Shown here: positions 29,413-39,940 of the stretch, in pieces | How positions within the stretch are numbered: position 1 is the stretch's first letter | Layout of the letters: each line of letters starts with the position of its first letter | NCBI GenBank assembly: GCA_009756935.1 | Contig: VZDP01000002.1 | Location: 62,001 to 126,000 of the forward strand | Direction of reading: 5' to 3' | Source: Mesomycoplasma ovipneumoniae | GTDB lineage: Bacteria > Bacillota_I > Bacilli_A > Mycoplasmatales > Metamycoplasmataceae | Length of the DNA: 64,000 nucleotides | Position numbers and translations under genes: made by a program | Notes under the pieces: model-generated | Databases searched by the model: none | The model's input: the letters and a program-made list of their open reading frames with translations, nothing else | What the model was told of the DNA's origin: nothing

Positions 29413-30234
29413 ATGTCAAAAAATAGTAAAAGAAATTTTTGAACTTTTTTCTCCCTTGGAACCTGGCTTTGAATTCAAAGCTCAATTTTAGTTGCTGTCG
29501 GTGGGTATTTGGCTTATGTTTATGATGTTCAGAGTCAACAACAGTTGTCAAAAATAAGCACATTTCAATTTTGAAATGATAAAAAGAATGTCTTAACATT
29601 TGAAGGTGAATATCCTCGTTTTTTTATAGATAACATCCATAAATTGACTGATGAAGAATTAAAAACAAAAACAGACTCTAAAGAATCATTGAGTTTCCAC
29701 GATTTTAGAGATGAGTATGTATTTGTTTATGAAAATCATCATAATAAAAATCAACTTTCATTTAAAAAGGAAAAACAGGAAAGTGAAAATAATAAGCAAT
29801 TACATAACACTCATTTAATTAAAAATAAGCAAGATCTTGTTAACTTAATTATGCCTAATAAACCTAATAAGCAAAAATTATTCTCAACAAGTAATAGACC
29901 TCTTATGGGATATCTTGATGAAAAAGAGATTGAGGAGCTAGGCAAAACAATTGATTTATCAAACAAAGATGCAATCATTTTGAATAATTATGTTAGCCAA
30001 CTTTTTGGTTCTTGAGGTGATCGAAGAGCAAAAGGACTAAATCTTGTTGATTTTAATTTTAATGAAAATACAAAAACAATAGAACTAAAGTGGAAATTCG
30101 AAGACTACCGCAAAAAATCTGCATTTGCACAAGTAATAGGCGCTTATGATTGGTTTAAAAGTTATGTTCTTCTAATTGACAAAAATAAAATTGATAGTCT
30201 TGATAGTATAAAGTTTACATCTACCTTTTCTTAA
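29413..30234 (+). CDS. Membrane-anchored protein of unknown function
   Basis: A 273-residue protein with an N-terminal signal anchor (FFSLGTWLWIQSSILVAVGGYLAYVY) and a hydrophilic, Lys/Asn-rich extracellular part. A second, more ordered part near residues 170-270 contains IILNNYVSQLFGSWGDRRAKGLNLVDFNF and AFAQVIGAYDWFKSYVLLI. The TGA codons in the first 60 residues are Trp. The ATG at 29413 follows GAGGTGG about 10 nt upstream and an extended -10 promoter. I do not recognise the family. Confidence 0.7.
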
Positions 30235-30506
30235 AATTTTAGATAAATTTTTTAAATCTTCATCTTTTTAACTTGGAAATTTTGAACAAAAAGTCTCTAA
30301 TATTTGCAACTTTGCTTCATTAGATTTAACTTTTGGTGTTGCTTAGTTGAGATATTTTGCTGTTTTTTGTTTCAGTATTAATAGCACCAATTTATTCCAG
30401 GAATTTATAATTACAATTACTGATTTGACCAACAAGATATCTGTTTGATTTAATAAAAATATCCAAATTTTATTCTTGTTGGTCCAGTTTGCATAATTTG
30501 TGTTAA
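30235..30506. other. Non-coding stretch with one inverted repeat
   Basis: No convincing gene. GACCAACAAGA (30427-30437) and its exact complement TCTTGTTGGTC (30474-30484) form an 11-bp inverted repeat with a 36-nt loop. Both strands have frequent stops. It could be decayed sequence. Confidence 0.4.
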
Positions 30507-30549
30507 TTAAAAAAACCGCCATAATATGATAAAATATTGGCGGTTTTTT
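30507..30549. terminator. Bidirectional terminator between convergent genes
   Basis: AAAAAACCGCCA and TGGCGGTTTTTT pair, extended by TAATAT/ATATT. It can end both the plus gene ending at 30234 and the minus gene ending at 30572. Confidence 0.85.
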
Positions 30550-30571
30550 AATGATTTTGTCAAAACTAAAA

Positions 30572-32080
30572 TTAAGCTGCTGTTATTTGATTATGCAATG
30601 AGTTAAATTCCTCTAATGTTTTGATTTTTATGTACTCTATCTTTTTAATATCAGTATTTCCAATATCTATTTTTTCAAATTTTTGGAGATCTTTTATTAT
30701 AAATTTATCTGGTTCAAACACAGCACTATGAAATAAGTCTTTATGGGGATCATTAACTACAAAATTATCTGGTTCAACGGCAAAATTAGGAAACAAGTCT
30801 TTATAATTAAAGGTATAAATTTTAATTGTACCTTTGTCTATCTTTCAATATAAAATCTGATCGTCAAAAATAATTTTTGGATCTTGTTTTTTAAGTATAA
30901 ATTTATTAAATTCTTCAGAATTGTTATCTTTACTAATGAACAAATTTGAAGGGTGAAAAGCCTCGCCCCAATGCCAGTTTTTTAATTGCGTATGATCACT
31001 AATGAATTTTTTTGTTTGCTCTAATGTAGAAAAAATTTGGTCCTCTTCAGTGCTTTGGTTTGATGGATCTAAATCCTGCATAGCATATAAACGAGTGAGT
31101 TGAAAAGGGTTTTTCTTAAAAATTTCTTGCTTTTTTAAAAGAAATTTTTTAAACTCATTTGCTTCTTTATGGCGAATAATTTTATTGTAAAGTACAAGAT
31201 CTTCAATATTACTAATATGAATATCTAAGCTATGGTCAAAAACATGTTTGTTTGACTTATCGATAATTTTGTAAAAAATATCAAAATCTGTAGTTGTTGT
31301 ATTTGGACGCAGAGAGACTCTAGGAACAATTACTCTTGGTTTTTTTATTCCTGGCATCCTTGGTGTCCTTGCTCTTTGTGGACCGGTGTATCTGTACTCT
31401 ATTCTTGAGTGAAAAAAATTTTTAAACTTTGAGTCAAAAGAAATAATACTTGTTTTTCCATCATTTTGGTTATTTTGGAAAATATGATTAGGATTTAATG
31501 ATGATATTTTTGATTTTGAATTAAACGATGAACCGTCAGCAATATCTTGAGGACGTATATAAATAATAACTGATTTTTTCTCAAAAAAATCAGGTGTTGA
31601 CAAAATTCTTTTACTTAGTTTTTCAATTTTTAATTTAGAAAAAAAAGATAAAAAATCGTTTTTATTATCTAAGACAACGAAATTATCGGCAATTTTCTTG
31701 TCTTTTAATTGTTTTTGATCCCAAATAACATTAAATTCCATTGTGTCTTCGTTTTTGAAGGTCTCAGAAGAAAAGAACCTTGACAATTGTATTAAAGCGA
31801 TATTGTCATCTGAATCATCAAATAAATAGTCTTCAAATAGGGGATATTTTTGAATTAATAAATCTAATTTTTGGGGTTGTTTTTTCAAAATATTATGTCA
31901 ATATGGGTTGTTTAGTCATAAAAGTTTATTAAGGTCAGTTATTTTTTTAGTGTCTGAAATACTAAAAAATTTTTTATTGTTATTGTTAAGAACCACAGCA
32001 ACCGAAACCGCGGCAGCGGCACCTAAGTTAGTTAATATAAATCCTAATAGAAAAATTTTTTTATATTTTTTTAAATCCAT
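30572..32080 (-). CDS. Secreted or anchored protein of unknown function, paralogue of the next gene
   Basis: A 502-residue protein with an N-terminal signal anchor (FLLGFILTNLGAAAAVSVAVVL) and a long hydrophilic part. Two TGA Trp codons join what look like separate ORFs. Its second half aligns by eye with the following minus-strand protein: both have an acidic ELEDEF-like or TDFDIFYKII strand, DLYLYN/DLVLYN, KKQEI/KKEKI, a LYAM/LYGV block, WGEAFHPSNLFI versus WEEAFHLANLFI, and a C-terminal YTFNYKDLFPN versus YSLNYKSIFPE. I recognise no family. The first gene of the pair (32082-33272) ends 2 nt upstream of this start. Confidence 0.72.
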
Positions 32081-32081
32081 G

Positions 32082-33272
32082 CTAGCCTTGTGTTTTTTTA
32101 TATATATTGCTAAATTCTTCGAGTGAATTTACTGTTTTTAACTCAACATTTTTAATATTTATATCGCCAAAATCAATTTTTTCAAACATTAGTAAATTTT
32201 TATAATTAAATTTTTCAATGTTTTTTAAGGTTTCTGGAAAAATTGATTTGTAGTTTAAGGAATAGAGCGTAATTTTGCCTGAGTTTTTATCAACTTCTGA
32301 ATAAAAAACTTCATCAAGAAAAATTTCATCTAGATTTTGAGACTTGAGAATGAATTTATTAAATTTTTCAGGTTCATCAATATTTTTGCTAGGAATAAAT
32401 AAATTGGCAAGGTGAAATGCTTCTTCTCATTCAAGGTTTTTAGATAAATTTTTATCATAAATAAGTTGTTTTACATCGTCAAAATCTGAAAAAATTTCTG
32501 TTTTGGGCTCATTTTTTGAATACTGTTCATTTTTGACACCATATAATGTGGTTATCTTCAAATTATTGCGGGCTAAAATTTTCTCTTTTTTGTTCATTAA
32601 ATCTAAAAAAGTCGCAAATTCTGGCGATGTTTTATCCAACAAGTTGTACAAATATAAATCCTGAATTTTATTTAATTTTATAGTTGATAATTCGTTTGTT
32701 TTTTGAAAATTGTCTTTTGGATAAAATTTAAAATAAACAGCAAATTCATCCTCTAATTCTGGAATTCCTCTCCTATTTTTACTCACATCTTTATAATTAA
32801 AAAGTTTTTCTGGTAGTGAAATAATAAAATTATGATTTTTATAAGTCAGAAATTTAATAGGGGACAAATTAGTGGGCAAATACTTTTCATTTATAAGTAA
32901 CGGGTTAGCTAATCTTTTTCCATCAATATATATAAAAAATAAATTTTTAGCAAAAAATTCATTATCGTTATCGTATTTTAAAAAGGGTTCTTTGGCAACG
33001 TATTCTTTAAAAAATTCCTTATACTGATTAAGACCATCGATAATAAAAAAATTTTTAGTAAGTATTTTTTTGTCATTAACTAAATATGAACTTACTTGTA
33101 ATTTTTGGAAGTTTTGACCTTCAGTAGTAGCTTTGTCATACTCATTAGAGAAAAAAGTAGACAATTTATCGAATTCTTTGTCATTGTAAGTTTTAAAATT
33201 ATCACTTTCAAAATATAGATATTTTTTGATTATTTCTTGAATTTTTTCATGGTCGCTCAAAAAAATCGGCAT
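32082..33272 (-). CDS. Paralogue of the adjacent secreted protein, 5' end missing or start unclear
   Basis: From the ATG at 33270-33272 this gives 396 residues homologous to the 30572-32080 protein. The frame is open a further 97 codons upstream to a stop at 33564-33566, with no ATG and no signal anchor, unlike its paralogue. That upstream part contains two similar segments (NNNLFNISINDNENLKSKIS and NNDLFTINAKDSEALRSNIF). A terminator for the previous gene lies immediately upstream (33573-33599). The likeliest reading is a gene that lost its 5' end, though an internal start or TTG initiation is possible. Confidence 0.55.
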
Positions 33273-33572
33273 TCAGTCACTATTTTTAAGTCAAATAGTA
33301 TTTTTTTTATCCAGTCGTACTAAATCATTATAGGAAAAAATGTTAGATCTTAAAGCTTCACTGTCCTTTGCGTTTATAGTGAACAAATCATTATTGGGAG
33401 AAATTTTAGATTTTAAATTTTCATTATCGTTTATGCTTATATTGAACAAATTATTATTGCCAGGATTTGAAATTTTTGCTTCAAAATTATTATTTTTATC
33501 AATGCCTAGGGAAATTTTTAATTGAAAATCCGCTTTAGAGGTCTTTAATGATAACTTAGTTATTTAAGATTT

Positions 33573-33599
33573 AAAAAAAATCGCCAAACGGCGATTTCA
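33573..33599 (-). terminator. Terminator of the substrate-binding lipoprotein gene
   Basis: On the minus strand AAATCGCC and GGCGATTT pair around GTTT, followed by a run of T. Confidence 0.85.
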
Positions 33600-33715
33600 A
33601 AAATATCTATGTGTTGCATTTATGTTTTTAATTTGGGAACTAAAAATTTTGAGAATTTTTAGTTTTTATAAACAGCAGAATTTCTAATTTTTTAAAATTA
33701 CCGCTAATTTAAGTT

Positions 33716-35548
33716 TTATTGGTTAATTAATGTTAGTAATTTATCAGAACTTTCGGCTTTACTATTTTCGAATTTTGTTGATTCAATTAGTGAATCTGTA
33801 ATTGTTGCAGAAATTTTTGCTTCTTTAAAATTACCATTATCACTTAAAATTTTAACTTTGGAAGCATCTTCTTTGAAAGCATTAAGCATTGATTCCATTG
33901 AAATTATAACTGATCTTAAGTTTGCCATTTTTTCATACAAACTTCAGTCGATTTTTTTGGCATCTTCGCCAACTAGTTCAATACTTTTTCTGTTATTAGA
34001 TTCAAATTCGACAATTTTATCATAGTATTCTTTATATTTTTTCTTTAGCTGTTCCAATTTTTCCTGAGTTACAACCGCTTTTGTAGGAAGGAAATAACCG
34101 GTATTTTCCATTAAATAATCAGCATTATCCACCATTGTTCCGGGTTTGTCAATATCATTTTGACCAGTGAAGAGTCATTCTAAAAATTTAATTGCTGCTT
34201 TATTAATTTTTTCTGTGTCAGTTTTAATTGGAATTAGGGATGATCCACCTGAATTATAGACAAAAAATTGAGAATCCTTGCGTGACTTTAATGGTTGGTT
34301 TGTTGTAAAGACATCATTAAATGTTGCAAAACCTTTGGCAAGTTCAGGGTTGCTTTTTGCGAATAAGCTACGGGTTGTTGCTGTGTCAATTGATTGCTTA
34401 ATTCCAACTCCAGGAACATAGCCAAAAACGGTACGATATTGAAGAATATCATGACTTCCTCATTCACCAATGCTGTCTTTTTTCTTAAAGTTTTTAAACT
34501 GAAATGCTTGCAAAATTTTGCTATTATTGCCTACTTTGTGTTCGATTTTTTTGTTAGTTTTTGTAAATTTTTCGTAAGTTTTTTTAAATTCATCTTGCAA
34601 GGATGTATCTGTGGCAATATTAAAAGTTAAATCTTTACCTTTTGCTTCTCAGAATTTTTTACCTGATTTTGAAATAATATTTTTGTGAAAAATTAGACCT
34701 GAATAGTCAATATCAAAAATAGAGGCATTTTCTGTATTTTCATCAAGTTTTGCATCTGCTTTTAATTTGACACCGTCAATAAATTTAGTTGAAAATTCAA
34801 GTGCTTCTTCAATATTGGAAAAAGTATCATAAGTTACGTTTAAATCTTTGAAAACATCGACAGATTTTACTTCAAGATTGCTAAAAAAACTGTTTTCAGG
34901 AGTCGAGTTTCCTTTTTGAGCCGATTCTTGTGCTTTTTTGTAAATTTCGGCGTTCTCATCAACTTTTCCGCCACCTTTTTTTACTAAATCAAAAATAATT
35001 CGTAAATTATCAAGATTAAATCCAAGTGCATCAACATCATTTACGTTAAAAGGAATGTTATAAAATTTATTTTCACCAAAATTAAATGAATTGTATTTTC
35101 CTACAATTTGATCAGTGAATATTCCTGGCTTCAATTTATCACTTTGTATTTCTAAAAGTCGATTACGTTCTTGTAAAACACTCGCAGTTGAAGAATCTCC
35201 TAAAACAATTGACGGAAGTTGATCTGAATTTGTGTCTAGTAATTTTTTAATGTTTTCGGTTGTTTGTTGTTGAGTTTTTGCTTTTGACTCAAAATCCAAA
35301 ACAAGTCTAACTGGCGCAAAATCAGGATCATCTTTAAACTTTTGGTTGTAATAAGGGATTAATCCTTTTTGATTTTTACCATAAACATTAAGTCCAAAAA
35401 TTAATGGTCAAAAAGGACCTTGACTTGTTGTCATAACAACTTGAGTTTTTGGATCAATTGTATTCTCGCTTACTCCACAAGCACTCGCAATTAAGAAAAG
35501 ACTTGGTGAGGTAAGTAACAAAGGTTTAAAAAATTTTTTAAAATTCAT
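33716..35548 (-). CDS. Extracellular solute-binding lipoprotein of an Ugp-type ABC importer
   Basis: A 610-residue lipoprotein. The signal peptide MNFKKFFKPLLLTSPSLFLI ends in a lipobox IASAC, so Cys is acylated after LspA cleavage. The body resembles family 1 solute-binding proteins: an early KTQVVMTTSQGPFWPLIFG strand, LPSIVLGDSS, YNIPFNVNDVDALGFN, then YNSGGSSLIPI and AAIKFLEWLFTGQND near the C terminus. It is divergently transcribed from the ATPase and permease genes (35687-38587), with which it should form one importer. The substrate (sugar or glycerol phosphate type) cannot be fixed from sequence alone. The C-terminal extension is helical and specific to the group. Confidence 0.78.
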
Positions 35549-35686
35549 ATATTTCTCACTTTTTCTAATTTTATGAAATTTTTTTCAGAAATATTAATAA
35601 TTAAATATTAGTTATTTATAATTTTAATAAAAATAACTATACAACATTTATAAAAAAATTTTGAAAAAAAGGTAAAATTTTTTAAT

Positions 35687-36848
35687 ATGAACCACTTAAC
35701 AATTGCTATAAGTATTAAACACCTTATATTTTCGTATGATAAAAAAGCTTTTCTTAAAATTAATGACCTTGAAATACCAGCAAATAATATTATTACAATT
35801 TTAGGACCATCAGGCGCAGGGAAGTCCACTTTCCTTAATATTTTAGCCGGTTTTTTGCCAGTAAAGACAGGTATTGAATACCATGAAAAATTCAAAAACT
35901 TTGGCTATATAATGCAAAAAAACAACTTATATGAAGAAATTTCGGTAAAGAAAAATCTTTGGATTAGTGCTAAAAATTCGCCTGAATGAACCTCAAAAGT
36001 ATGAAAATTAAGCTGGGAAAATTTCAAAAATGATAAAAATAGTCAAGATTTTAGCGAATCTATTGGAAATTTGCTTTCAAACAAATCTACTTTAGGCGTA
36101 GAAAAGGTTATAAAAAAATTCAAATTTTACTTTTATATATTGAAAAATATAAAATTTTATATTTTTTTCATGAAATTCAGAAAAAAATATTTTGAAAAAG
36201 AAGTCCTAAATGTGTTAAAAGCCTTAGAAATTGACGATATTTTTTTAAAAAAGGCCAAAAATATCAGTGGGGGTCAGCAACAACGCGTGGCTTTTGCAAA
36301 ATCAATAATAAAAGGGGATAATTATTGATTTTGCAAAAGCCACGCGTTGTTCACTTGATGCAAAAATTAAGGAATCAACTATTAAATTATTACTTAAAAT
36401 CAAACAAGAATTTAACATGACAATCGTTTTAGTAACTCACGACCAAACTGATGCAATGAAAATTAGTGACAAAATTATTCTTTTAAATAAAGGGGAAATT
36501 TTGCAATATTCTAATCCAGAAGAACTTTTTGAAAATCCTCAGTCTATTTTTGCCGCTAAATTTATCGGAATGCCAGAAATCAATTTTATTGAAAAAAAAG
36601 GAGATATTGAATATTACATCCGTTCTAAATACATTAAAATTTCAAGCACACCTGAAACAACCAACGGAAAAGTTTTTTATAAAAAAAATATTGCAGATAA
36701 TTTTTATTACCAAATTCATGATACTGAAAAAAATATTGACCTTGAAATTATAAGTCCTATTGATATTCAAGGCCAAAATGTAAAAATAGAATATAATAAA
36801 GATAAAATTTTTGCTTTTGATAAAGGCGGAAATCGTGTTAATGGTTAA
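35687..36848 (+). pseudogene. Ugp-type ABC transporter ATPase, frameshifted at Walker B
   Basis: The N-terminal frame (from 35687) encodes a normal ABC ATPase start: Walker [10 protein letters not shown], a Q-loop (FGYIMQKNN), an ~85-residue insert and the signature ISGGQQQRVAFAKSIIKGDN. It then changes into WFCKSHALFTWCKN and stops at 36370. The C-terminal frame, +1 relative to the first, carries SLDAKIKES, the switch His in VTHDQTDAMKIS and a full regulatory domain, ending at 36848. The residues expected between them (ILADEATSSLD) are replaced by sequence complementary to the signature region. Either the gene is inactivated, or the two halves are made separately without a Walker B. The start of the downstream permease overlaps its stop. 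Confidence 0.75.
36279..36351. repeat. Perfect 31-bp inverted repeat at the Walker B site
   Basis: Arms 36279-36309 and 36321-36351 are exact complements around an 11-nt loop (AAAAGGGGATA). The left arm encodes the QQRVAFAKSI part of the ABC signature helix; the right arm is its inverse copy and stands where the Walker B codons should be. Confidence 0.95.
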
Positions 36849-37764
36849 TAAAGAGTCCATAAAATCAGTGTTTTTTCACAAAAATACAAAAGCAATCTTA
36901 CTTATAGGTCCACTTTTTATTTTTCTTTTTATTTTTTCAGTCTACCCGATTCTGGATTCCTTATTTAACTCTTTTAATGTTGGATCTGGACAAAACACAC
37001 ATTTAGGATTTGACAATTTTAGACAATTATTTGCAAAATCAAATTTTAATGACGCACTAAGAAACAGTACTTTATTATTTTTTATTAGCTCGCCGATTGC
37101 ACTTTTTCTAGGATTTATTGTTGCAATTTTGCTCTCAAAACTTAAGATTAAATTTCTTAGAATGTTAATAATAACCGGACTTTATTCACAATTTTTTATT
37201 TCATCTTTTGCAATTGGAACCGCTTTTTCTTTCCTTTTTGGTCAAAAAAATGTTTTTGCAAAAATGCTTAATCTAAATTTTTCATTTGTCGGTGGAGATA
37301 ATAAAATTGATTTAATTTGACTATATTTAATTTATCAACTCTGAAGGGCAATCCCGTTTAATTCAGTGCTTTTTTTCTTTGCAATTTCAAGCATTCACAC
37401 AAAATATCAAAAAAACTTAGAAATTGACAGAATTAACCTAAAAGATAAGATTTTTAACCTTTATTTTAAGGAAATTGGTAATCAATTTTTAGTCATTGCC
37501 TACACAAACTTCATTTTTGCAACAATGCTATACCCAAATGTTATTACAGGCGACATAAATTTGGATCTAAATAGAGGCCACACTCTTGCTTCATATATTT
37601 TATCTTCAAGCGATAATTCAGGACTCCAATCTGCCGTAAGTTTAATGACTTTCTTTTATCTTTTAGCAGTTTTTTCAACCTTTATTATTTTTAGGCCAAA
37701 AACATGGAAAAAAATAGCAAAACTTATTAAAAATAAAAGGAGTAAAAATGTCATTAAAATTTAA
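36841..37764 (+). CDS. ABC importer permease, UgpA type
   Basis: A 307-residue MalF/UgpA-type membrane component with six hydrophobic segments. The N-terminal segment is ILLIGPLFIFLFIFSVYPILDSLFNSF, followed by HLGFDNFRQLF as in the family. The EAA loop is degenerate (SIHTKYQKNLEIDRINLKDKIF). The conserved C-terminal Asp/Asn-rich NRGHTLASYIL block and a last helix (LMTFFYLLAVFSTFIIF) follow. A TGA Trp codon lies near the middle. The start overlaps the ATPase stop by 8 nt, and the 3' end overlaps the next permease by 17 nt. Confidence 0.8.
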
Positions 37765-38587
37765 TCTAAATAGTTTTTTTCTACAGTTTTTACTATTTTC
37801 CTTTTTAATAATAGTACTTATTTTTTTCCTGTTTCCATTATATTATTTAATTGTAAATGCTTCGCTGCCTAATGAATTGCAAGATAATCCTAATTTGACT
37901 TTGAAAATAGGCTCAAATTTACTTGAAAACTTTAAAAATTCCATTAATGATAATTTTTGAATTGGAATTACCACTTCAATTTTTGTAATTATGCTCATTA
38001 ATTTTTTTAGAATTCTTCTCTATTCGCTAGCTTCTTTTGGACTTTGAATGGCAAAAAAACGACTGAAATTAACGTTCATTTCTCTTTTTGTAGCAATTTC
38101 TTTTATTCCAGAAATTAGCACTTATATTCCCCTTGCAAGAATTTTAAACAGCAATCAATTAGTAACAAATTCGCCAGTTTTTGCACTGACAGTTAACCAA
38201 ATTTTTTCCTTTTTTAACTTTTTTTACCTTTATAAAAGCATTAACAAAATTGATAAAAAGCAACTTTTACTTGCAAGAATTGATAATTTATCTCTGTTTT
38301 CAAAGATTAAATTGATAATTTTTCCAAAAATAAAAATTTCCTATTATTTATTAATTATTTTTACAACAATTCAAGCTTGAAACGACTTTTTATGACCAAA
38401 TTACATTTTTTCAAACCGCTCATACCAGACAATTTCAACTTGATTTCAGTATTCAGGTCAAAGTAGCCTTGGATTTTTGCAAAACATTCAAGCAGCAGGC
38501 TCGCTTTTTACAATAATTGTTCCGTTATTTTCTTATATAATTTTTTCCAAATTTATTAATAATGCAACGGCAAACAATATTAAATAA
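37748..38587 (+). CDS. ABC importer permease, UgpE type
   Basis: A 279-residue MalG/UgpE-type permease. It starts with a hydrophobic segment (FLQFLLFSFLIIVLIFFLFPLYYLI) and VNASLPNELQDN, typical of the second binding-protein-dependent permease. IPLARILNSNQLVTNSPVFALTV and the C-terminal AWNDFLWPNYIF block are family signatures. The EAA region is weak (SINKIDKKQLLLARIDNLSLF). Together with the UgpA-type partner it should form the membrane channel served by the lipoprotein at 33716-35548. Whether the transporter works depends on the broken ATPase gene. Confidence 0.8.
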
Positions 38588-38596
38588 TTTTGAAAA

Positions 38597-39163
38597 ATGC
38601 AAAAAATTATCACAAAAGAAGCTGTTTTTGAATTAGAAATCAAAAAATCTAAATTTATTTCTTATAGTTTTCTAGTAGAATCAAAGGAACACTCAGAAGC
38701 GCTACTAACCAAAATTCAACAAGAAAATAAGCATGCAAGTCATATTGTTTATGCAGTTTGTTTTGATTTATATAATTGTAAATTTAGTGATGCAAACGAG
38801 CCAAAAGGTTCGGCAGGGTGACAAATTTTTAACATTTTAAGAACAAAAAAAATTACTAATTCATTAATTATTGTTGTCAGATATATGTACGGGGCCAAAT
38901 TAGGGCTAGGTTTATTACAAAATAGTTACAAAAAAGCGGCAATTGAAGTCTTAAATCTTAGTTTGGTTGATGATTTTAAAATTTCTTATCACTATTTGTG
39001 CGAAGTTGACTTGGAAAAAATGAACTGGGTACTTCAATTAATAAAGAAAAATGGATGTACAATCCAAAAAAAAGAATTTGGACTAAAATTAAAAATTAAA
39101 TTTAGCTGTCCTTTGAAATTAGAAGAAAATTTTAAGATAAATTTTAAGGAAATAGTAAAATAA
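38597..39163 (+). CDS. yigZ: IMPACT/YigZ-family protein
   Basis: A 188-residue protein of the UPF0029/YigZ family, linked to ribosome-associated functions in other organisms. The N-terminal domain shows FELEIKKSKFISYSF and HASHIVYAVCF; the nucleotide-binding-like loop is SDANEPKGSAG (usual DDGEPSGTAG) followed by IIVVRYMYGAKLGLGLLQNSY (usual VRYFGGIKLGxGGL). It starts 9 nt after the permease stop. Its last ~30 codons (KKEFGLKLKIKFSCPLKLEE...) are duplicated beyond element C at 39779-39889, with amino-acid changes. Confidence 0.85.
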
Positions 39164-39178
39164 TTTGGTTGAAAAAAA
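39068..39178 (+). repeat. Gene-end duplication, first copy (yigZ 3' end)
   Basis: The last codons and stop of yigZ plus about 15 nt. Repeated at 39779-39889 (offset 711 bp) with about 10 differences in 111 positions. Confidence 0.8.
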
Positions 39179-39185
39179 TTATTTT

Positions 39186-39776
39186 CTGAGTTTGACAGTT
39201 TGATGGCAAAAATTCACTTTTTAGTGAATATAAATATGCAAAAATACCGGTAAATCCGGGTTTTTTGACCTAAAATCTTAATTTTTATTATTTTAAAATT
39301 AACCTTTTGCAAAAAAAAAAAAAAATGTTTGGTCCAAGAAAAAATTATGTTATAATAACTCTCACTAAGAATAAATTAATAAATTTTTAATATTGAATTA
39401 AGGGGGAATTAGTTATGTTTTTTGCATGATAAAATCAGAAAATGCGAATTATCCATTATATTTTTAAATATGATGGAATGCCTTAAATTTAACCGTTTAG
39501 AAATCTATAAATTTAGGGCTTTTAGTTATTGTTCTTTCAAAACTTCACATTTTTTTTTAGGCTCAATGTAAGTAAAAACGAGTTTTCTATTTGCATTGAG
39601 TTTAAATAGTAGTTGTATTTTTTTATGATTTTTGTTGTTTTATCCATAAATTGATTTTTGTCAGTGTTTTAACTAAAAAAGCTAGTTTAAATATTTCATA
39701 TTTTGCTTTTTAAGCTAAAAAAGCACGGAAAACCAGACAGTTTTTAGGATTATGTCATCAAGCTGGGAAACTCGGG
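39186..39776 (+). repeat. Repeated element, copy C (plus orientation)
   Basis: It opens with terminal repeat CTGAGTTTGACAGTTTGATG and closes with its inverse, ATCAAGCTGGGAAACTCGGG. Inside, in order: TTCAC/GTGAA hairpin; CCGGTAAATCCGG plus T run; 15-A tract (39311-39325); extended -10 TGTTATAAT (TATAAT 39351-39356); Shine-Dalgarno AGGGGG; mini-ORF MFFAW (39415-39432); hairpins at 39453-39476, 39480-39519 and 39562-39600. The last hairpin pairs CUCAAUGUAAGUA with UAUUUGCAUUGAG through two G-U pairs. It lies between yigZ and the next plus-strand gene and reads with them. Confidence 0.85.
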
Positions 39777-39778
39777 GG

Positions 39779-39889
39779 AAAAAAGAATTTGTACTAAAAT
39801 TAAAAATTGAATTCAGCCATCCTTTAAAATTAGAAGAAAATTTTGAGCTAAATCTTAAAGAAATAGTAAAATAATTTGGTTGAAAAAAT
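39779..39889 (+). repeat. Gene-end duplication, second copy (yigZ 3' end)
   Basis: It begins at the GGGGG/AAAAAA junction with element C and repeats the yigZ ending through stop codon and TTTGGTTG. It encodes KKEFVLKLKIEFSHPLKLEE..., still open to the TAA. Confidence 0.8.
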
Positions 39890-39940
39890 TTTTTTATATT
39901 AAAATATACACAATATTAAAAAAGCTATCTAGGTGCAAAG

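Noticed and set aside
30235..30506. Second insertion sequence remnant near 30.3 kb
   Set aside because: A faint transposase-like fragment on the minus strand could not be extended over more than about 30 residues, with several stops; not enough to call.
36417..36848. Independent small gene for the ABC ATPase C-terminal half
   Set aside because: The frame opens upstream of that ATG and carries the switch-His and regulatory domain of the same ATPase; it is the displaced half of the broken gene.
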